From positions 1-64,000 of the forward strand of contig NZ_JADCBK010000046.1 of the NCBI RefSeq assembly GCF_020253525.1: 64,000 nucleotides of DNA, in the 5' to 3' direction. Made by a program: the position numbers and the translations under genes. The stretch is from Aquidulcibacter sp. Its GTDB lineage: Bacteria; Pseudomonadota; Alphaproteobacteria; Caulobacterales; Aquidulcibacteraceae. Below, piece by piece: positions 24,903 through 34,120 of the stretch (positions are counted from its first letter, which is position 1; the number at the start of each line of letters is the position of its first letter). A model generated the notes under the pieces. It worked only from the letters and a program-made list of their open reading frames with translations. It was not told the origin of the DNA and made no database searches.

Positions 24903-26099
24903 ATGACCGCGGCCGCAAATCCGGTTATCTCTCCAATCATGCGCAGATTTCGGGCGATCCTTCTGGTGGGTGTGACGCTGGGTGCAGCCATGCCTGTCTA
25001 TGGCCAAAGCTCTGCCGAACAAGAGCTGAAGCGCCTTGAAGCTGAGCGCTTACGGCGTGAAGAACGTGTAGGGGCCCTCGTTGATGATGCTAATCGCGTG
25101 GCAAGCGATGCTGAAGCCTTAAGAAAGAAGCTTGTTGCAGCCGCAGAAGATCGCGATCGGCTTGAGCGCGAGGTAGAACGTTCAGAAGTGCGTTTGATCC
25201 AAATGCGGGCGCAGGAAAAGCAATTAAATGCAAAGCTTGCTAACAATCGTGATGCGCTAGAAGATGTCGTTATCGCCCTGATTGCGATGGAAAGAGACCG
25301 TCCACCGGCTTTGGCTGTGCGGCCCAAGAATGCCGCCGAGGCCGCCCGTGTGGCGATCTTGATGGGTGAAATTGCGCCCCTTCTCGATGATCGCGCCAAA
25401 CAGGCTGCAGCTGATATTGCGCGCCTCCAAAGCCTGCGTGAGTCTATTCTGATGCAAAACACCAGCTATCGGGAAAGCAACACCCGTCTGATGATTGCGC
25501 GGCAGACGATTGGCGCTTTGATTCAGGAAAGGCGCATGGTGCAGGCCCGCATCATGCGTGATGCTGACACCGAGCGGGCGCGAATTTCAGAAATTGTCCG
25601 CCGCGCCAACGATTTGCGCGATTTGGTGATCCGCTTGGGCGGCTCGGTTCCGGGGCTAGACCTTCAAGCGCAACAGGATGGGTCAGACTTTGCGCGTGGC
25701 TTTGACCGCGCCATGGGGACGGTAACCTATCCGGCCTATGGCCAAGTTGTGAAAGGCTTTGGCGCTGCGCTGGAAAGTGGCGGCCGCTCTGAAGGCATTA
25801 CCATTCGCACCCGCCGGTCGGCCCAAGTTGTTGCCCCATTTGATGGTGAGGTAGAATTTGCTGGCCCCTTCCGCTCCTATGGACGGGTGATGATTTTGAA
25901 TGTCGGCAATGGCTATCATATTGTTTTAGCAGGCATGGCGACGATTTATGTTGAAGCAGGCCAGGAAGTTTTGGCTGGCGAACCGATTGGCGAGATGGCG
26001 ACCGATAGTCGCATTGTCCCAGACCTTTACATGGAAGTGCGCAAACAAAGTACGCCACAAAATCCCAATTTGTGGCTCAAGCGGCCAAACGGCACCTGA
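24903..26099 (+). CDS. EnvC-like murein hydrolase activator with degenerate LytM domain
   Basis: After a signal peptide (around residues 13-35, MRRFRAILLVGVTLGAAM...VYGQ) the protein has a long charged coiled coil (about 36-265, ELKRLEAERLRREERVGALV onward) and a C-terminal M23/LytM-like domain (about 280-395). The zinc ligands of active M23 enzymes are not kept: the GYHIVLAGM segment lacks the usual HxH pair and no HxxxD is seen. That is the pattern of EnvC, which activates amidases at the division site instead of cutting peptidoglycan itself. The domain is recognised by QVVAPFDGEVEFAGPFRSYG and DLYMEVRKQSTPQNP. ATG 24939 is an alternative start. It lies between rlmH and ctpA, a common alphaproteobacterial order. 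Confidence 0.85.
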   Translation: MTAAANPVISPIMRRFRAILLVGVTLGAAMPVYGQSSAEQELKRLEAERLRREERVGALVDDANRVASDAEALRKKLVAAAEDRDRLEREVERSEVRLIQMRAQEKQLNAKLANNRDALEDVVIALIAMERDRPPALAVRPKNAAEAARVAILMGEIAPLLDDRAKQAAADIARLQSLRESILMQNTSYRESNTRLMIARQTIGALIQERRMVQARIMRDADTERARISEIVRRANDLRDLVIRLGGSVPGLDLQAQQDGSDFARGFDRAMGTVTYPAYGQVVKGFGAALESGGRSEGITIRTRRSAQVVAPFDGEVEFAGPFRSYGRVMILNVGNGYHIVLAGMATIYVEAGQEVLAGEPIGEMATDSRIVPDLYMEVRKQSTPQNPNLWLKRPNGT

Positions 26100-26137
26100 T
26101 TTCGCTTTCGCGCCGATGCCGGACTGTAGATTAAATC

Positions 26138-26172
26138 ACCGCAATCAACTGCGGTAGGTGGTGCTTAACCAC
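26138..26172 (+). terminator. Two small hairpins downstream of the envC-like gene
   Basis: ACCGCA/TGCGGT (26138-26143 with 26150-26155) and GTGGT/ACCAC (26158-26162 with 26168-26172) follow each other, the second trailed by TTTG. They are weak terminator candidates before ctpA. The TTGATT and TATAGAT-like sequences just after (26174 to about 26192) could be promoter elements for ctpA. Confidence 0.35.
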
Positions 26173-26244
26173 TTTGATTAGACTATATAGATAAGACAAG
26201 TTTGTTGATGATCTCATGGCCTTAGCCACTCGGAGTAGTTGCAT

Positions 26245-27684
26245 ATGACAGATTCCCAAAAGACACAGCGCTGGTGGATTGCGCCAGTCTTGGCCGGAAC
26301 ATTGGGACTGGGTGCCGCTTTGGGCGCAACGGCAGTTGCATGGTCGGCGGGTGGTCGACCTGACAGCGCTGCGCCTGCTGCAAAAGGTGAAGACACCCTG
26401 CGCCAGCTTGAGATTTTTGCCGATGTGATGGCGCGCGTGAAAACGGATTATGTTGTGCCGACCAAGGACGACAAATTGGTGGCCGCCGCCATCGATGGCA
26501 TGCTGCAATCGCTCGACCCGCATTCGAGCTTCCTTGATGCCGAAGCCTTTAACAATATGCAGGTGTCGACCAAGGGTGAGTATGGCGGTATCGGGATTGA
26601 AGTCACCAGTGAAGATGGTGCCGTGAAAGTCATCTCGCCTATGGATGACAGCCCAGCTGTGCGGGCGGGCATTAAGGCTGGCGATAAATTGATTGCGGTG
26701 GACGGCGTTTCCATCCTCGGCTTACCCCTTGATGAAGCCGTCAAGAAGATGCGCGGGCCGGTGGGAACCTCAATTGATGTTACCGTCGCACGCGAAGGTC
26801 AGGAGCCGTTCGTAGCCAAAGTCATGCGCGAAACCATCGTGCTGAAACCGGTCACCAGCAAGATTGAAGGCGATTTTGGCTATATCCGTATCTCGACCTT
26901 TGTGAATGAGCGCACTTCGGAAGGCTTGAATAAGGCGGTTGATGATATTCAGCGCCAATTGGGTGGCCGCTTGAAGGGCATTGTGCTGGACTTGCGCAAT
27001 AATGGTGGGGGTCTGCTGGACCAAGCCATTGAAGTCACCGATGTGTTTATGGATCGTGGTGAGGTTGTTTCCACGCGGGGCCGTCGCCCAGACGACATCC
27101 AGCGCTATTATGGCACGCCGGGTGAGCGTTTGGCCGGTGTGCCGATGGTAATTCTTATCAATGAGGGCACGGCTTCGGCGTCAGAAATCGTTGCGGGCGC
27201 GTTGCAAGATCGCGGTCGGGCAACCATTGTCGGCATGGCCTCATTCGGCAAAGGCTCCGTCCAGACAGTGATCCCCCTGCGCAGTGGCCGCGATGGCGCG
27301 TTGCGGCTGACGACCTCGAAATATTACACCCCCGCTGGGCGCTCCATCCAAGGTGCAGGTATTGAGCCTGACATTGAAATCAGCGCCGTTCGCATCACCG
27401 AGGAACAACTCAAAGAGCGCAAGGCTTTATTCCAAGGTGAAGAAGATCTGCCCCACGCGCTCGATAATGAAAGCGGTGTGAAGCGTAAGCCACCTCATAT
27501 GCCAGCCGAAATGCCGCCCGTGGGTTGGAATGAGAAGGAAGATTATCAGCTAAAGCGTGCCTATGAGCTTCTTGCTAAAGGTCTGCCCAAGCGCACACCA
27601 GCCGTCACCACCCGTCGTGCGGAAGTCAAGCCAGGAGAGGGTGCACGCGCACCCGTGTCCGGGGCACCTGTTACGCCAAATTAA
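26245..27684 (+). CDS. ctpA: Carboxyl-terminal processing protease (S41)
   Basis: An exported S41 serine protease of 479 residues. The N-terminus has a hydrophobic membrane or signal segment (11-35), then the S41 N-terminal helices, a PDZ domain (about 110-195, GGIGIEVTSEDGAVKV), and the protease core with YIRISTF and GIVLDLRNNGGGLL. Catalytic Ser311 is in NEGTASASEI and Lys336 in GMASFGKGSVQT. Such enzymes trim C-termini of periplasmic proteins, including peptidoglycan enzymes. The ATG at 26245 is used because GGAG lies upstream; a TTG two codons earlier exists. Its position after an EnvC-like gene suggests a shared role in cell wall turnover, which is inference. Confidence 0.94.
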   Translation: MTDSQKTQRWWIAPVLAGTLGLGAALGATAVAWSAGGRPDSAAPAAKGEDTLRQLEIFADVMARVKTDYVVPTKDDKLVAAAIDGMLQSLDPHSSFLDAEAFNNMQVSTKGEYGGIGIEVTSEDGAVKVISPMDDSPAVRAGIKAGDKLIAVDGVSILGLPLDEAVKKMRGPVGTSIDVTVAREGQEPFVAKVMRETIVLKPVTSKIEGDFGYIRISTFVNERTSEGLNKAVDDIQRQLGGRLKGIVLDLRNNGGGLLDQAIEVTDVFMDRGEVVSTRGRRPDDIQRYYGTPGERLAGVPMVILINEGTASASEIVAGALQDRGRATIVGMASFGKGSVQTVIPLRSGRDGALRLTTSKYYTPAGRSIQGAGIEPDIEISAVRITEEQLKERKALFQGEEDLPHALDNESGVKRKPPHMPAEMPPVGWNEKEDYQLKRAYELLAKGLPKRTPAVTTRRAEVKPGEGARAPVSGAPVTPN

Positions 27685-27698
27685 GGCCGATCCGTCGC

Positions 27699-28409
27699 AT
27701 GGTGGCGCGGGTAGCCCAAGTAAGCCTGCCATCTGGGCGCAGTATTGAGGCTTGTTTTACCGGTCGTCGCGGTGCCAAGCGCCTGACCATGCGCGTCGAC
27801 CCGATCAAGCGCCGCCTCGTCGTCAGCGGGCCACTGCGTGTCTCACAAAAGCAGGCCTTGGGCTTTGTGCAGGAAAATGCGGCTTGGATCGAAGCGCGCC
27901 TGGATGCTTTGCCAGAACCAGCCCCGTTTGTTGAAGGGGCAGAAATCGTGTTTCGGGGAAGGCCGACGCGCTTGGTCCGCGTGCCCGGACGCGGTGCCCC
28001 GATTTATCAGGACGGGCTTGAGCCTAGCTTGGTGATTGCGGCTACGCCTGCCCGTTTCAGTGCGCGGGTTGCGGCAGCCTTGAAGGCCTTCGCCCAATCA
28101 GATGCTATCCATTATGCCGACGGCTTTGCTCCACGCCTTGGGAAGGCACCAACCTCAATTGCGCTGCGCGATACGCGGTCGCGCTGGGGCTCGTGCACCT
28201 CGCGCGGGGACATCATGCTGTCATGGCGCTTGATTGGGGCACCGCCCAAAGTGTTCGAATATGTCGTGGCTCATGAGATGGCGCATCTCTTAGAGTTGAA
28301 CCATTCGCCAGCCTTTTGGGCCCATGTGGCCCGCCTTATGCCCGACTGGAAACCTGCGCGCGCCTGGCTGAAAAGCCAAGGTGGCCAGCTTCAAGCCTTG
28401 GGCAGCTGA
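27699..28409 (+). CDS. YgjP-like/M48-type zinc metallopeptidase
   Basis: A 236-residue protein of the YgjP/DUF45 group. His192-Glu193 and His196 in AHEMAHLLELNH form the HExxH site with His202 as a third ligand. RDTRSRWGSC and MLSWRLIGAP are the usual signature around it. No signal peptide or membrane span is visible, so it is likely cytoplasmic. Physiological substrates are not known for the family. The start lies 14 bases after ctpA, so it is probably co-transcribed. The 3' end faces the FtsX-like gene with 31 bases between. Confidence 0.88.
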   Translation: MVARVAQVSLPSGRSIEACFTGRRGAKRLTMRVDPIKRRLVVSGPLRVSQKQALGFVQENAAWIEARLDALPEPAPFVEGAEIVFRGRPTRLVRVPGRGAPIYQDGLEPSLVIAATPARFSARVAAALKAFAQSDAIHYADGFAPRLGKAPTSIALRDTRSRWGSCTSRGDIMLSWRLIGAPPKVFEYVVAHEMAHLLELNHSPAFWAHVARLMPDWKPARAWLKSQGGQLQALGS

Positions 28410-28440
28410 GCGCGTTTTGATCCGTTTGGATCAACGTTGC

Positions 28441-30975
28441 TCAACCAAATTCCGCCGCCGCTGACAGCACGCGATAGGGCGGCCGCCCCAGGGCTGCAAA
28501 GCCAATGGCTACCCCTGCCAGTGCAAACACCGCCACGGCACCCCCGACGATGGAGCCAACAAGGCCGATGTTCAAAATCCAATCGGCTTCCAGCACTTGG
28601 GTTACGATCGCATAGGCCGCCCCAAGGCCAAGGCCTGCCCCGATCAGCGCCGCAATCAGGCCCGCGCAGGCTTGCTCAATCGCCATGGCCCCCACAATCC
28701 GGGCGCGACTGGCCCCAAGACTTTTCAGGATTGCGGCTTCATAGAGGCGTCTGCGACTGCCCGCAGCCAAAGCCCCTGCAACCGCAGCCGCGCCTGCAGC
28801 CAACGCGACCGCCGCAATCGCCTGAATGGCGATAGCGAGGCTTTCAAACAAATCGCCTGCTGCTGCCAAAGCATCGCGCACCCGAACAATGCCCACGGCT
28901 GGAAAGTCCTTTGCCAAAGCTTGGGTCATGGCCGCCTCTTCAGCAGGCGTCAGGCGCGCAATCGCGAAGTGACGGAATTGGGCGCCTTCAAACGCGCCCG
29001 GCGCAAAGACGACCGCGAAGTTCGCACCAAAGCCCCCCCAATCGACTTTGCGGAGGTTTTCAACTTTGGCCTCAATCTCGCGGCCTGATACCAATATGCC
29101 AATCGTATCGCCAACTTTGGCCCCAATGCCTTCGGCTGCTTCAGCCTCAAGGCTGACTTTGGCTTCAAACGGGTCGTTATAATCTTCTGGCCACCAGGTG
29201 CCAGCTGTCAGTTTCGCGCCTTCGGGTTGCTTGGCCTGCCAAGTAGAGCCAATTTCTTGTTCCACAAACCAACGCTCGGAAGGTTTGACTTTTTCAACGT
29301 CGATCTCTTGGCCATTGAGCGAGATGACCCGGATCGTCATGACGGGTGTGCGGCCATAATCATCTGACTTCAGGCGGGGAACGGTCGCTTTCACCAAGGC
29401 ATCAAACTCAAGCGCTTTGAGGTCGGGGATTTCGGTATAGGCCACACTTGGGGCTTTGGCCGGGGCTGTATCGCGTACTTGAGCGACAAGGTTTGACTGG
29501 ATTTGCCCCAGCGCCACCAAAAGGGCGAGGCCCAAGCCCAAGGCAGGGGCTGCTGCTGGTGCGAGGGAACCGGGGCCGCCGAGGGCTGCAAGCCCCAATC
29601 CCCAAGCCCCGCCGGGTCGGGGGGCACGATGGGCCAGCACTTGAGCGGCTTTGCCCAGACCGTAAAAGGCCAGCCAACCAAGCCCTGCGCCAATCGCCAA
29701 TAGGATTGCCATCACGGGATCGGGGCTTGTTAAAGCAAACAGGCCGGCCAGCGCCACAAGGCCCAGCATGGCCGCGATACGTTCTGCCAAAGGCGTTGGG
29801 CTATCGCCACCGCCCCCGCGCAATAGATGGGAAGGCGGCGTTGCGCGGGCCGCCCCCAAAGGTGGGGCAGCAAAGGCAAAGGCACATAACAGGCCAATCC
29901 CGGCAGCGGCCGCCAAAGGCTTTGGAAACAGCGTCAGCTCAATCGGGATGGGCAGGGCACTGCCATAGGCCCAAGAGGTCAAGAAAGGGGCCGACCCGCC
30001 AATCACCACCCCCAAAAGCGCCCCCAAAAGTGCCAAGCACAAAATCTGCAGGCCATAAGCCAATCGGACATCGCCGCCCGAAGCCCCCATGGCCTTTAGA
30101 ATGGCAATTGAGCCGCGCCGGGTTTGCAAATGCCCGCGCACCGCCCCTGCGACGCCTAAGCCGCCTGCCAGAAGGGCGGCGAAGCCCACACACGACAGAA
30201 ACAATTCCACCCGATCCAGCGCCCGATCAAACCCTTCTGCCGAGCGGGATTTATCGCGCAACGACACCTTGTCATTTGGAAAGGCCTTGTCGAAGGCGGC
30301 TTTGGTTGCTGGTGCCGTGGCTGGATCTTTAAGCTTCACCCGAAGGGCGGAAGAAAACAATGCGCCCGGTTGGGCGAGATTGAGGGGCTTAAGGGCAGCA
30401 GTCGACACCATCAAGCGCGGCGAAAAGGCAAACCCACGACCAAGAGCGTCGGGCTCTTTCAACAGAACCGCTCGAATCTGCACCTTGCCATAGGGCAAAG
30501 CAATCTCATCGCCCACGTTCAGCTTAAAGGCATCGAGCAAGGCCTGTTCAGCGACCGCGCCCCAAACACCATTTTTCTCCACCAAGAGTTCTTGTAAATT
30601 CTGTTGCGGCGCAAGAGTGACAGTGCCTTCCAGCGGATGGACTTGATCGACCGCGCGCAATTGGATGAGGCGACGCACCTCACCGGATGTGCCCATCGTA
30701 TTGCTATCAATCGCCAGCGAAGTGGTGCCGCGCGCATTGAAGAAGGCCAATTGTTCGGGGCTTGGTGTGCGCTGACGCAGGTTCAAGACAAAGTCGCCAC
30801 CTAAGATGCGACGCTGCTCGGCATCCAGGCCAGAGCGAAAGGCCTGCGCCATACTGCCTGCGGCAGCAATGGCCGCAACGCCAATAGCAAGACAAACCAG
30901 AAACAGGCGGAAGCCCTTAATGCCGCTGCGCAGCTCTGCCACCGCAATGTTGAACGCATAGGACCAGCGCGTCAC
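28441..30975 (-). CDS. ABC transporter permease, FtsX-like (YbbP type)
   Basis: An 844-residue inner-membrane protein with an N-terminal span (FLVCLAIGVAAIAAAGSMAQAF), a periplasmic MacB-like domain, and FtsX permease units, including AALLAGGLGVAGAVRGHLQTRRGSIAILKAMGA and its C-terminal echo AAAVAGALAAGSRRRLYEAAILKSLGA. Length and layout match E. coli YbbP. It overlaps the ATPase gene by four bases, with the GDSL hydrolase gene divergent from it, reproducing the E. coli tesA-ybbA-ybbP cluster. Cargo is unknown for this group; lipid or lipoprotein handling is a common guess. Confidence 0.88.
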   Translation of the reverse strand: MTRWSYAFNIAVAELRSGIKGFRLFLVCLAIGVAAIAAAGSMAQAFRSGLDAEQRRILGGDFVLNLRQRTPSPEQLAFFNARGTTSLAIDSNTMGTSGEVRRLIQLRAVDQVHPLEGTVTLAPQQNLQELLVEKNGVWGAVAEQALLDAFKLNVGDEIALPYGKVQIRAVLLKEPDALGRGFAFSPRLMVSTAALKPLNLAQPGALFSSALRVKLKDPATAPATKAAFDKAFPNDKVSLRDKSRSAEGFDRALDRVELFLSCVGFAALLAGGLGVAGAVRGHLQTRRGSIAILKAMGASGGDVRLAYGLQILCLALLGALLGVVIGGSAPFLTSWAYGSALPIPIELTLFPKPLAAAAGIGLLCAFAFAAPPLGAARATPPSHLLRGGGGDSPTPLAERIAAMLGLVALAGLFALTSPDPVMAILLAIGAGLGWLAFYGLGKAAQVLAHRAPRPGGAWGLGLAALGGPGSLAPAAAPALGLGLALLVALGQIQSNLVAQVRDTAPAKAPSVAYTEIPDLKALEFDALVKATVPRLKSDDYGRTPVMTIRVISLNGQEIDVEKVKPSERWFVEQEIGSTWQAKQPEGAKLTAGTWWPEDYNDPFEAKVSLEAEAAEGIGAKVGDTIGILVSGREIEAKVENLRKVDWGGFGANFAVVFAPGAFEGAQFRHFAIARLTPAEEAAMTQALAKDFPAVGIVRVRDALAAAGDLFESLAIAIQAIAAVALAAGAAAVAGALAAGSRRRLYEAAILKSLGASRARIVGAMAIEQACAGLIAALIGAGLGLGAAYAIVTQVLEADWILNIGLVGSIVGGAVAVFALAGVAIGFAALGRPPYRVLSAAAEFG

Positions 30976-31658
30976 GAAGCAACCTTCCCATCTTCCAAGC
31001 GCACAATCCGGTCGCAGGCGGCAGCAAGGCTTGCTTCATGAGTAACCAAGACCAAAGCTGCGCCTTGGCTGCGGGCGGCATCAAATAACAGATCGCGCAC
31101 CGATTGGCCTGCCGCTTGGTCAAGATTGCCGGTTGGTTCATCGGCGAAGATCAGTTTGGGTTGGATCACGGTAGCACGCGCCACGGCGACGCGCTGTTGC
31201 TCCCCACCCGATAGCTGGCTGGGGTAATGCTTAAGCCTGTGGCTGAGGCCCACTTTTTCAAGCGCGGCAGCAGCCGCCTCGCGGGCCGCTTTACCCGTTG
31301 AAATATCGGCGGTTTCAAGCGCAGTCGCGACATTTTCCAGCGCCGTCATATTGGGAAGGAGGTGGAAGGCTTGGAACACAATGCCAATTCGCCCACGCCG
31401 CACTGCGGCTAATTGATCTTCACTCAGACCCACAAGCTCTGTGCCCAACAGCTTGACGGAGCCGCCGCTTGCGGGCTCGAGCCCCGTCGACACCGCCAAG
31501 AGGCTGGACTTGCCAGAGCCTGACCTGCCGGTGATGGCGACAATTTCGCCTGCTCGGATCTCGCCATCAATCCCTTTGAGAATGTGGACGGGGCCATCGG
31601 CACCCGGCAGGGATAGGGTTACGTTTTCAAGCGAGAGGACAATATCATTCTGGGTCAT
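30972..31658 (-). CDS. ABC transporter ATP-binding protein (YbbA/LolD type)
   Basis: A 228-residue ATPase. Walker A is GRSGSGKS (44-51), the signature is [14 protein letters not shown], Walker B is [13 protein letters not shown], and a switch histidine follows in LVTHE. The ATG at 31658 ([13 protein letters not shown]) is chosen because the open frame upstream (to 31811) runs into the divergent hydrolase gene and shows no family similarity. It couples to the FtsX-like permease by a four-base overlap. Confidence 0.92.
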   Translation of the reverse strand: MTQNDIVLSLENVTLSLPGADGPVHILKGIDGEIRAGEIVAITGRSGSGKSSLLAVSTGLEPASGGSVKLLGTELVGLSEDQLAAVRRGRIGIVFQAFHLLPNMTALENVATALETADISTGKAAREAAAAALEKVGLSHRLKHYPSQLSGGEQQRVAVARATVIQPKLIFADEPTGNLDQAAGQSVRDLLFDAARSQGAALVLVTHEASLAAACDRIVRLEDGKVAS

Positions 31659-31718
31659 AGACTGCACATAATCTAGAAAGGGGCTGTCGCAATGGGTGCG
31701 AAGGCTTAAATAAGCGTC

Positions 31719-32399
31719 ATGTTGCACTTGCCACCATTTTTCACCACCCGTCGAGCCTTTGTGACCTTGAGCGCGGCACTGCTGCTGACGGGCAAGGAAG
31801 CTGCCGCCCAAGCCGGCAAAGCGGCCCGCCCTCGACCCTTTACGATTGTTGCCTTTGGCGATTCCTTGACCGCAGGGCTTGGCGTCAAGCGCAGCGAAGC
31901 CTTTCCTGCCCGCTTAGAGGCTCGGTTGAAGGCGGCAGGCTATGATCTGCGTATCGCTAATGCGGGCCTGTCGGGCGACACAACGGCCGGGGCCTTGGCG
32001 CGCTTTGATTTTGCCGTCCCGCGCGGGACGGACGCGGTGCTCTTGGCCATTGGGGCCAATGACATGTTGCAAGGGCGCAGCCCGGAAGATGCCAAGAAGA
32101 ATATTGATGCCATGATCACGCGGGCAAAAGCGCGTGGCCTTAAAATCGCTTTGCTTGGCATGCGGGCCCCCAGCAACTGGGGCGCAGATTATCGTGCACG
32201 CTTTGATGGGATTTATCCCAGCCTTGCCCGCAAGCATAATATCCCGCTTGATCCCTTTGTGCTGGAAGGTGTGGCCCTTAACCCCGCGCTGAATCAGCCC
32301 GACGGCATTCATCCAAATCCTGCAGGTGCCGACCGGATTGCCGCCCGCCTTGTGCCCTTTGTGGCAAAATCATTTGGTCTTAAGCCCAAGCGCCCCTAA
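31719..32399 (+). CDS. GDSL arylesterase/lysophospholipase (TesA-like)
   Basis: An SGNH hydrolase of 226 residues with an N-terminal signal (RRAFVTLSAALLLTGKEAAAQA), so likely periplasmic. Ser49 in AFGDSLTAG is the nucleophile, Gly in NAGLSGDT and Asn114 in IGAND form the oxyanion hole, and Asp195/His198 in DGIHPN complete the triad. It matches TesA in arrangement and neighbours: the divergent ABC genes are the YbbA/YbbP pair. Likely substrates are esters such as lysophospholipids or acyl thioesters. Confidence 0.92.
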   Translation: MLHLPPFFTTRRAFVTLSAALLLTGKEAAAQAGKAARPRPFTIVAFGDSLTAGLGVKRSEAFPARLEARLKAAGYDLRIANAGLSGDTTAGALARFDFAVPRGTDAVLLAIGANDMLQGRSPEDAKKNIDAMITRAKARGLKIALLGMRAPSNWGADYRARFDGIYPSLARKHNIPLDPFVLEGVALNPALNQPDGIHPNPAGADRIAARLVPFVAKSFGLKPKRP

Positions 32400-32429
32400 A
32401 CCCTGCTCGCCGCTACAAGGAATTCACCC

Positions 32430-33470
32430 ATGATCATGAAACCACTTGGCCGTACTGGCCTGTCCGTCCCGCTGATTTGCCTCGGCACCATGACTTATGG
32501 CGAGCAAAATACCGAAGCCGAAGGCCATGCCCAAATGGATTATGCCTTTGAGCGCGGCATCAATTTCTTTGATACAGCAGAGCTTTACGCCATCCCCCCG
32601 CGCCCTGAAACCAGTGGCGCGACAGAGCGCATTATCGGCACCTGGATGAAAGCGCGCGGCAATCGCGACAAGATTTTCCTTGCCTCCAAAGTGGCTGGCC
32701 GCTCGCCGATGAATTGGTTCCGCGACTCGGGCGAAGGCTCCCGCGTCAATAAAGCCAATATTGATGAGGCGATTGAAAAGAGCCTGAAGCGCCTACAGAC
32801 CGATTATATCGACCTCTATCAAATCCATTGGCCCGACCGCCGCGTGAATATGTTCGGCGGCTGGAGCTATCGCGATTATAAGGATGATTACACCTCTTTT
32901 GAGGAAGTGTTGGCGGCCTTGGCCCCCTGGGTCGACAAGGGCGTGATCCGTCACATTGGCGTGTCGAACGAAACCGCTTGGGGCGTAATGCGCTTTGTTC
33001 AAGAGGCTGAGCGCAATGGCCTGCCGCGCATTGCGACGATCCAGAACGCCTATAATCTCGTCAATCGCACGTTTGAAACCGGCCTTGCCGAAGTCTCCAT
33101 GCGCGAAAATGTCGGCCTTCTGGCCTATTCGCCTCTGGCGCAGGGCTATTTGACCGGCAAATATCTGGGTGGCGCGCGTCCACCCGGCGCGCGGACGACT
33201 TTGTTTGAGCGCGGTCAGCGCTATCAGGGGCCGGGGGCAGAGCCTGCGATCAAATCCTATATCGAGCTTGCCGCCGCCCATGGCCTGACACCGGTGCAAC
33301 TGGCGTTGAAATTCTGCGCGACGCGGGAATTCATGACTTCCGTCATCATCGGGGCGACGACGATGGAGCAATTGAGCCACGCGATTGAGGCCTTTGATAA
33401 GCCTTGGACGCCAGAACTCGAAGCCGCGGTTGAGACCTTGCATTCGACCATCCCCAATCCCTGCCCCTAA
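32430..33470 (+). CDS. Tas-like NADP(H)-dependent aldo-keto reductase
   Basis: A 346-residue aldo-keto reductase closely patterned on E. coli Tas: GLGTMTYGEQNTEAEGHAQMDYAFERGINFFDTAELY-type N-terminus, then PPRPETSGATERIIGTW. Catalytic residues are Asp and Tyr in DTAELY, Lys in ASKVAG and His in QIHWPDR. The family reduces aldehydes and ketones; the cellular substrate is unknown. The ribosome site AAGGAAT precedes the start. It is followed 14 bases later by the ThpR gene. Confidence 0.92.
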   Translation: MIMKPLGRTGLSVPLICLGTMTYGEQNTEAEGHAQMDYAFERGINFFDTAELYAIPPRPETSGATERIIGTWMKARGNRDKIFLASKVAGRSPMNWFRDSGEGSRVNKANIDEAIEKSLKRLQTDYIDLYQIHWPDRRVNMFGGWSYRDYKDDYTSFEEVLAALAPWVDKGVIRHIGVSNETAWGVMRFVQEAERNGLPRIATIQNAYNLVNRTFETGLAEVSMRENVGLLAYSPLAQGYLTGKYLGGARPPGARTTLFERGQRYQGPGAEPAIKSYIELAAAHGLTPVQLALKFCATREFMTSVIIGATTMEQLSHAIEAFDKPWTPELEAAVETLHSTIPNPCP

Positions 33471-33484
33471 GTTCAGCCAACCCC

Positions 33485-34027
33485 ATGCTGCGCCTCTTTG
33501 TTGCCTTGCCTTTGCCAGACGCGATTGCCGATGCTGTGCAGAAAACCCAAAGCGGCCTCGAGCGCGCGTCGTGGAGCAAGCGGGAGAATTTGCACATCAC
33601 CCTGCGCTTTGTAGGTGAGGTGGATGAGGCCAAGGCGGCTGACTTGGACTTGGCTTTGGCCGATATCCGGGTTGCGCCCTTTGAAGTGGCGCTGCAGGGC
33701 TCTGGCTTTTTCGGCCATGCAAAACCCCATGCTGCTTGGATGGGCGTTGCCCCCAATGAGGCGTTGACCCTCTTACAACGGGCGTGCGAACGGGCCTGTC
33801 GACAGGTCGGTCTTGACCCTGATACCCGCGCTTACACCCCCCATGTCACGACGTGTTATCTGCAAGATGGCCATAATCTCGAAGCGGTGATCGCCTATCA
33901 AACGCGCCATAATCTGTTCAAGGCAGGGCCATGGACCGCCGACCGCTTTTACCTCTATGCCAGCCACATCTCGAAGAAGGGCTCAAACCTTTATAGCGTT
34001 GAGGCGGAATATCCACTGATCGGCTAG
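33485..34027 (+). CDS. thpR: RNA 2',3'-cyclic phosphodiesterase
   Basis: A 180-residue member of the 2H phosphoesterase family (ThpR/LigT). The two catalytic HxTx motifs are HITLRFVG (about 37) and HVTTCYL (about 120), in proteins that open 2',3'-cyclic phosphates on RNA. MLRLFVALPLPDAI is the usual start. The stop codon TAG is the first three bases of a 43-bp element that recurs downstream. Confidence 0.93.
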   Translation: MLRLFVALPLPDAIADAVQKTQSGLERASWSKRENLHITLRFVGEVDEAKAADLDLALADIRVAPFEVALQGSGFFGHAKPHAAWMGVAPNEALTLLQRACERACRQVGLDPDTRAYTPHVTTCYLQDGHNLEAVIAYQTRHNLFKAGPWTADRFYLYASHISKKGSNLYSVEAEYPLIG

Positions 34028-34119
34028 AGCAGGACTCGTTTCGATAGAAACGATGGAGCCTGCGACCAAATAAAATTAGAGCAGGACTCGTTTCGATAGA
34101 AACGATGGAGCCTGCGACC
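34025..34119. repeat. Tandem 43-bp hairpin repeat
   Basis: Two identical 43-bp copies, 34025-34067 and 34077-34119, are separated by nine A/T-rich bases. Each contains an outer GCAGG/CCTGC stem and an inner 7-bp TCGTTTC/GAAACGA stem over a GATA loop. The array fills the space between the stop codons of thpR and uxaA, the first copy beginning on the thpR stop codon itself and the second ending one base before the uxaA stop. It may be a bidirectional terminator or a duplicated palindromic repeat. Confidence 0.85.
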
Positions 34120-34120
34120 T

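Noticed and set aside
29448..30332. A 294-codon ORF on the plus strand opposite the FtsX-like permease
   Set aside because: It is arginine- and proline-rich with no recognisable domain and is the antisense frame of an intact, strongly matching permease gene.
34025..34119. CRISPR or attachment site
   Set aside because: There are only two copies with a 9-base gap, no cas genes, and no integrase or tRNA in the window.
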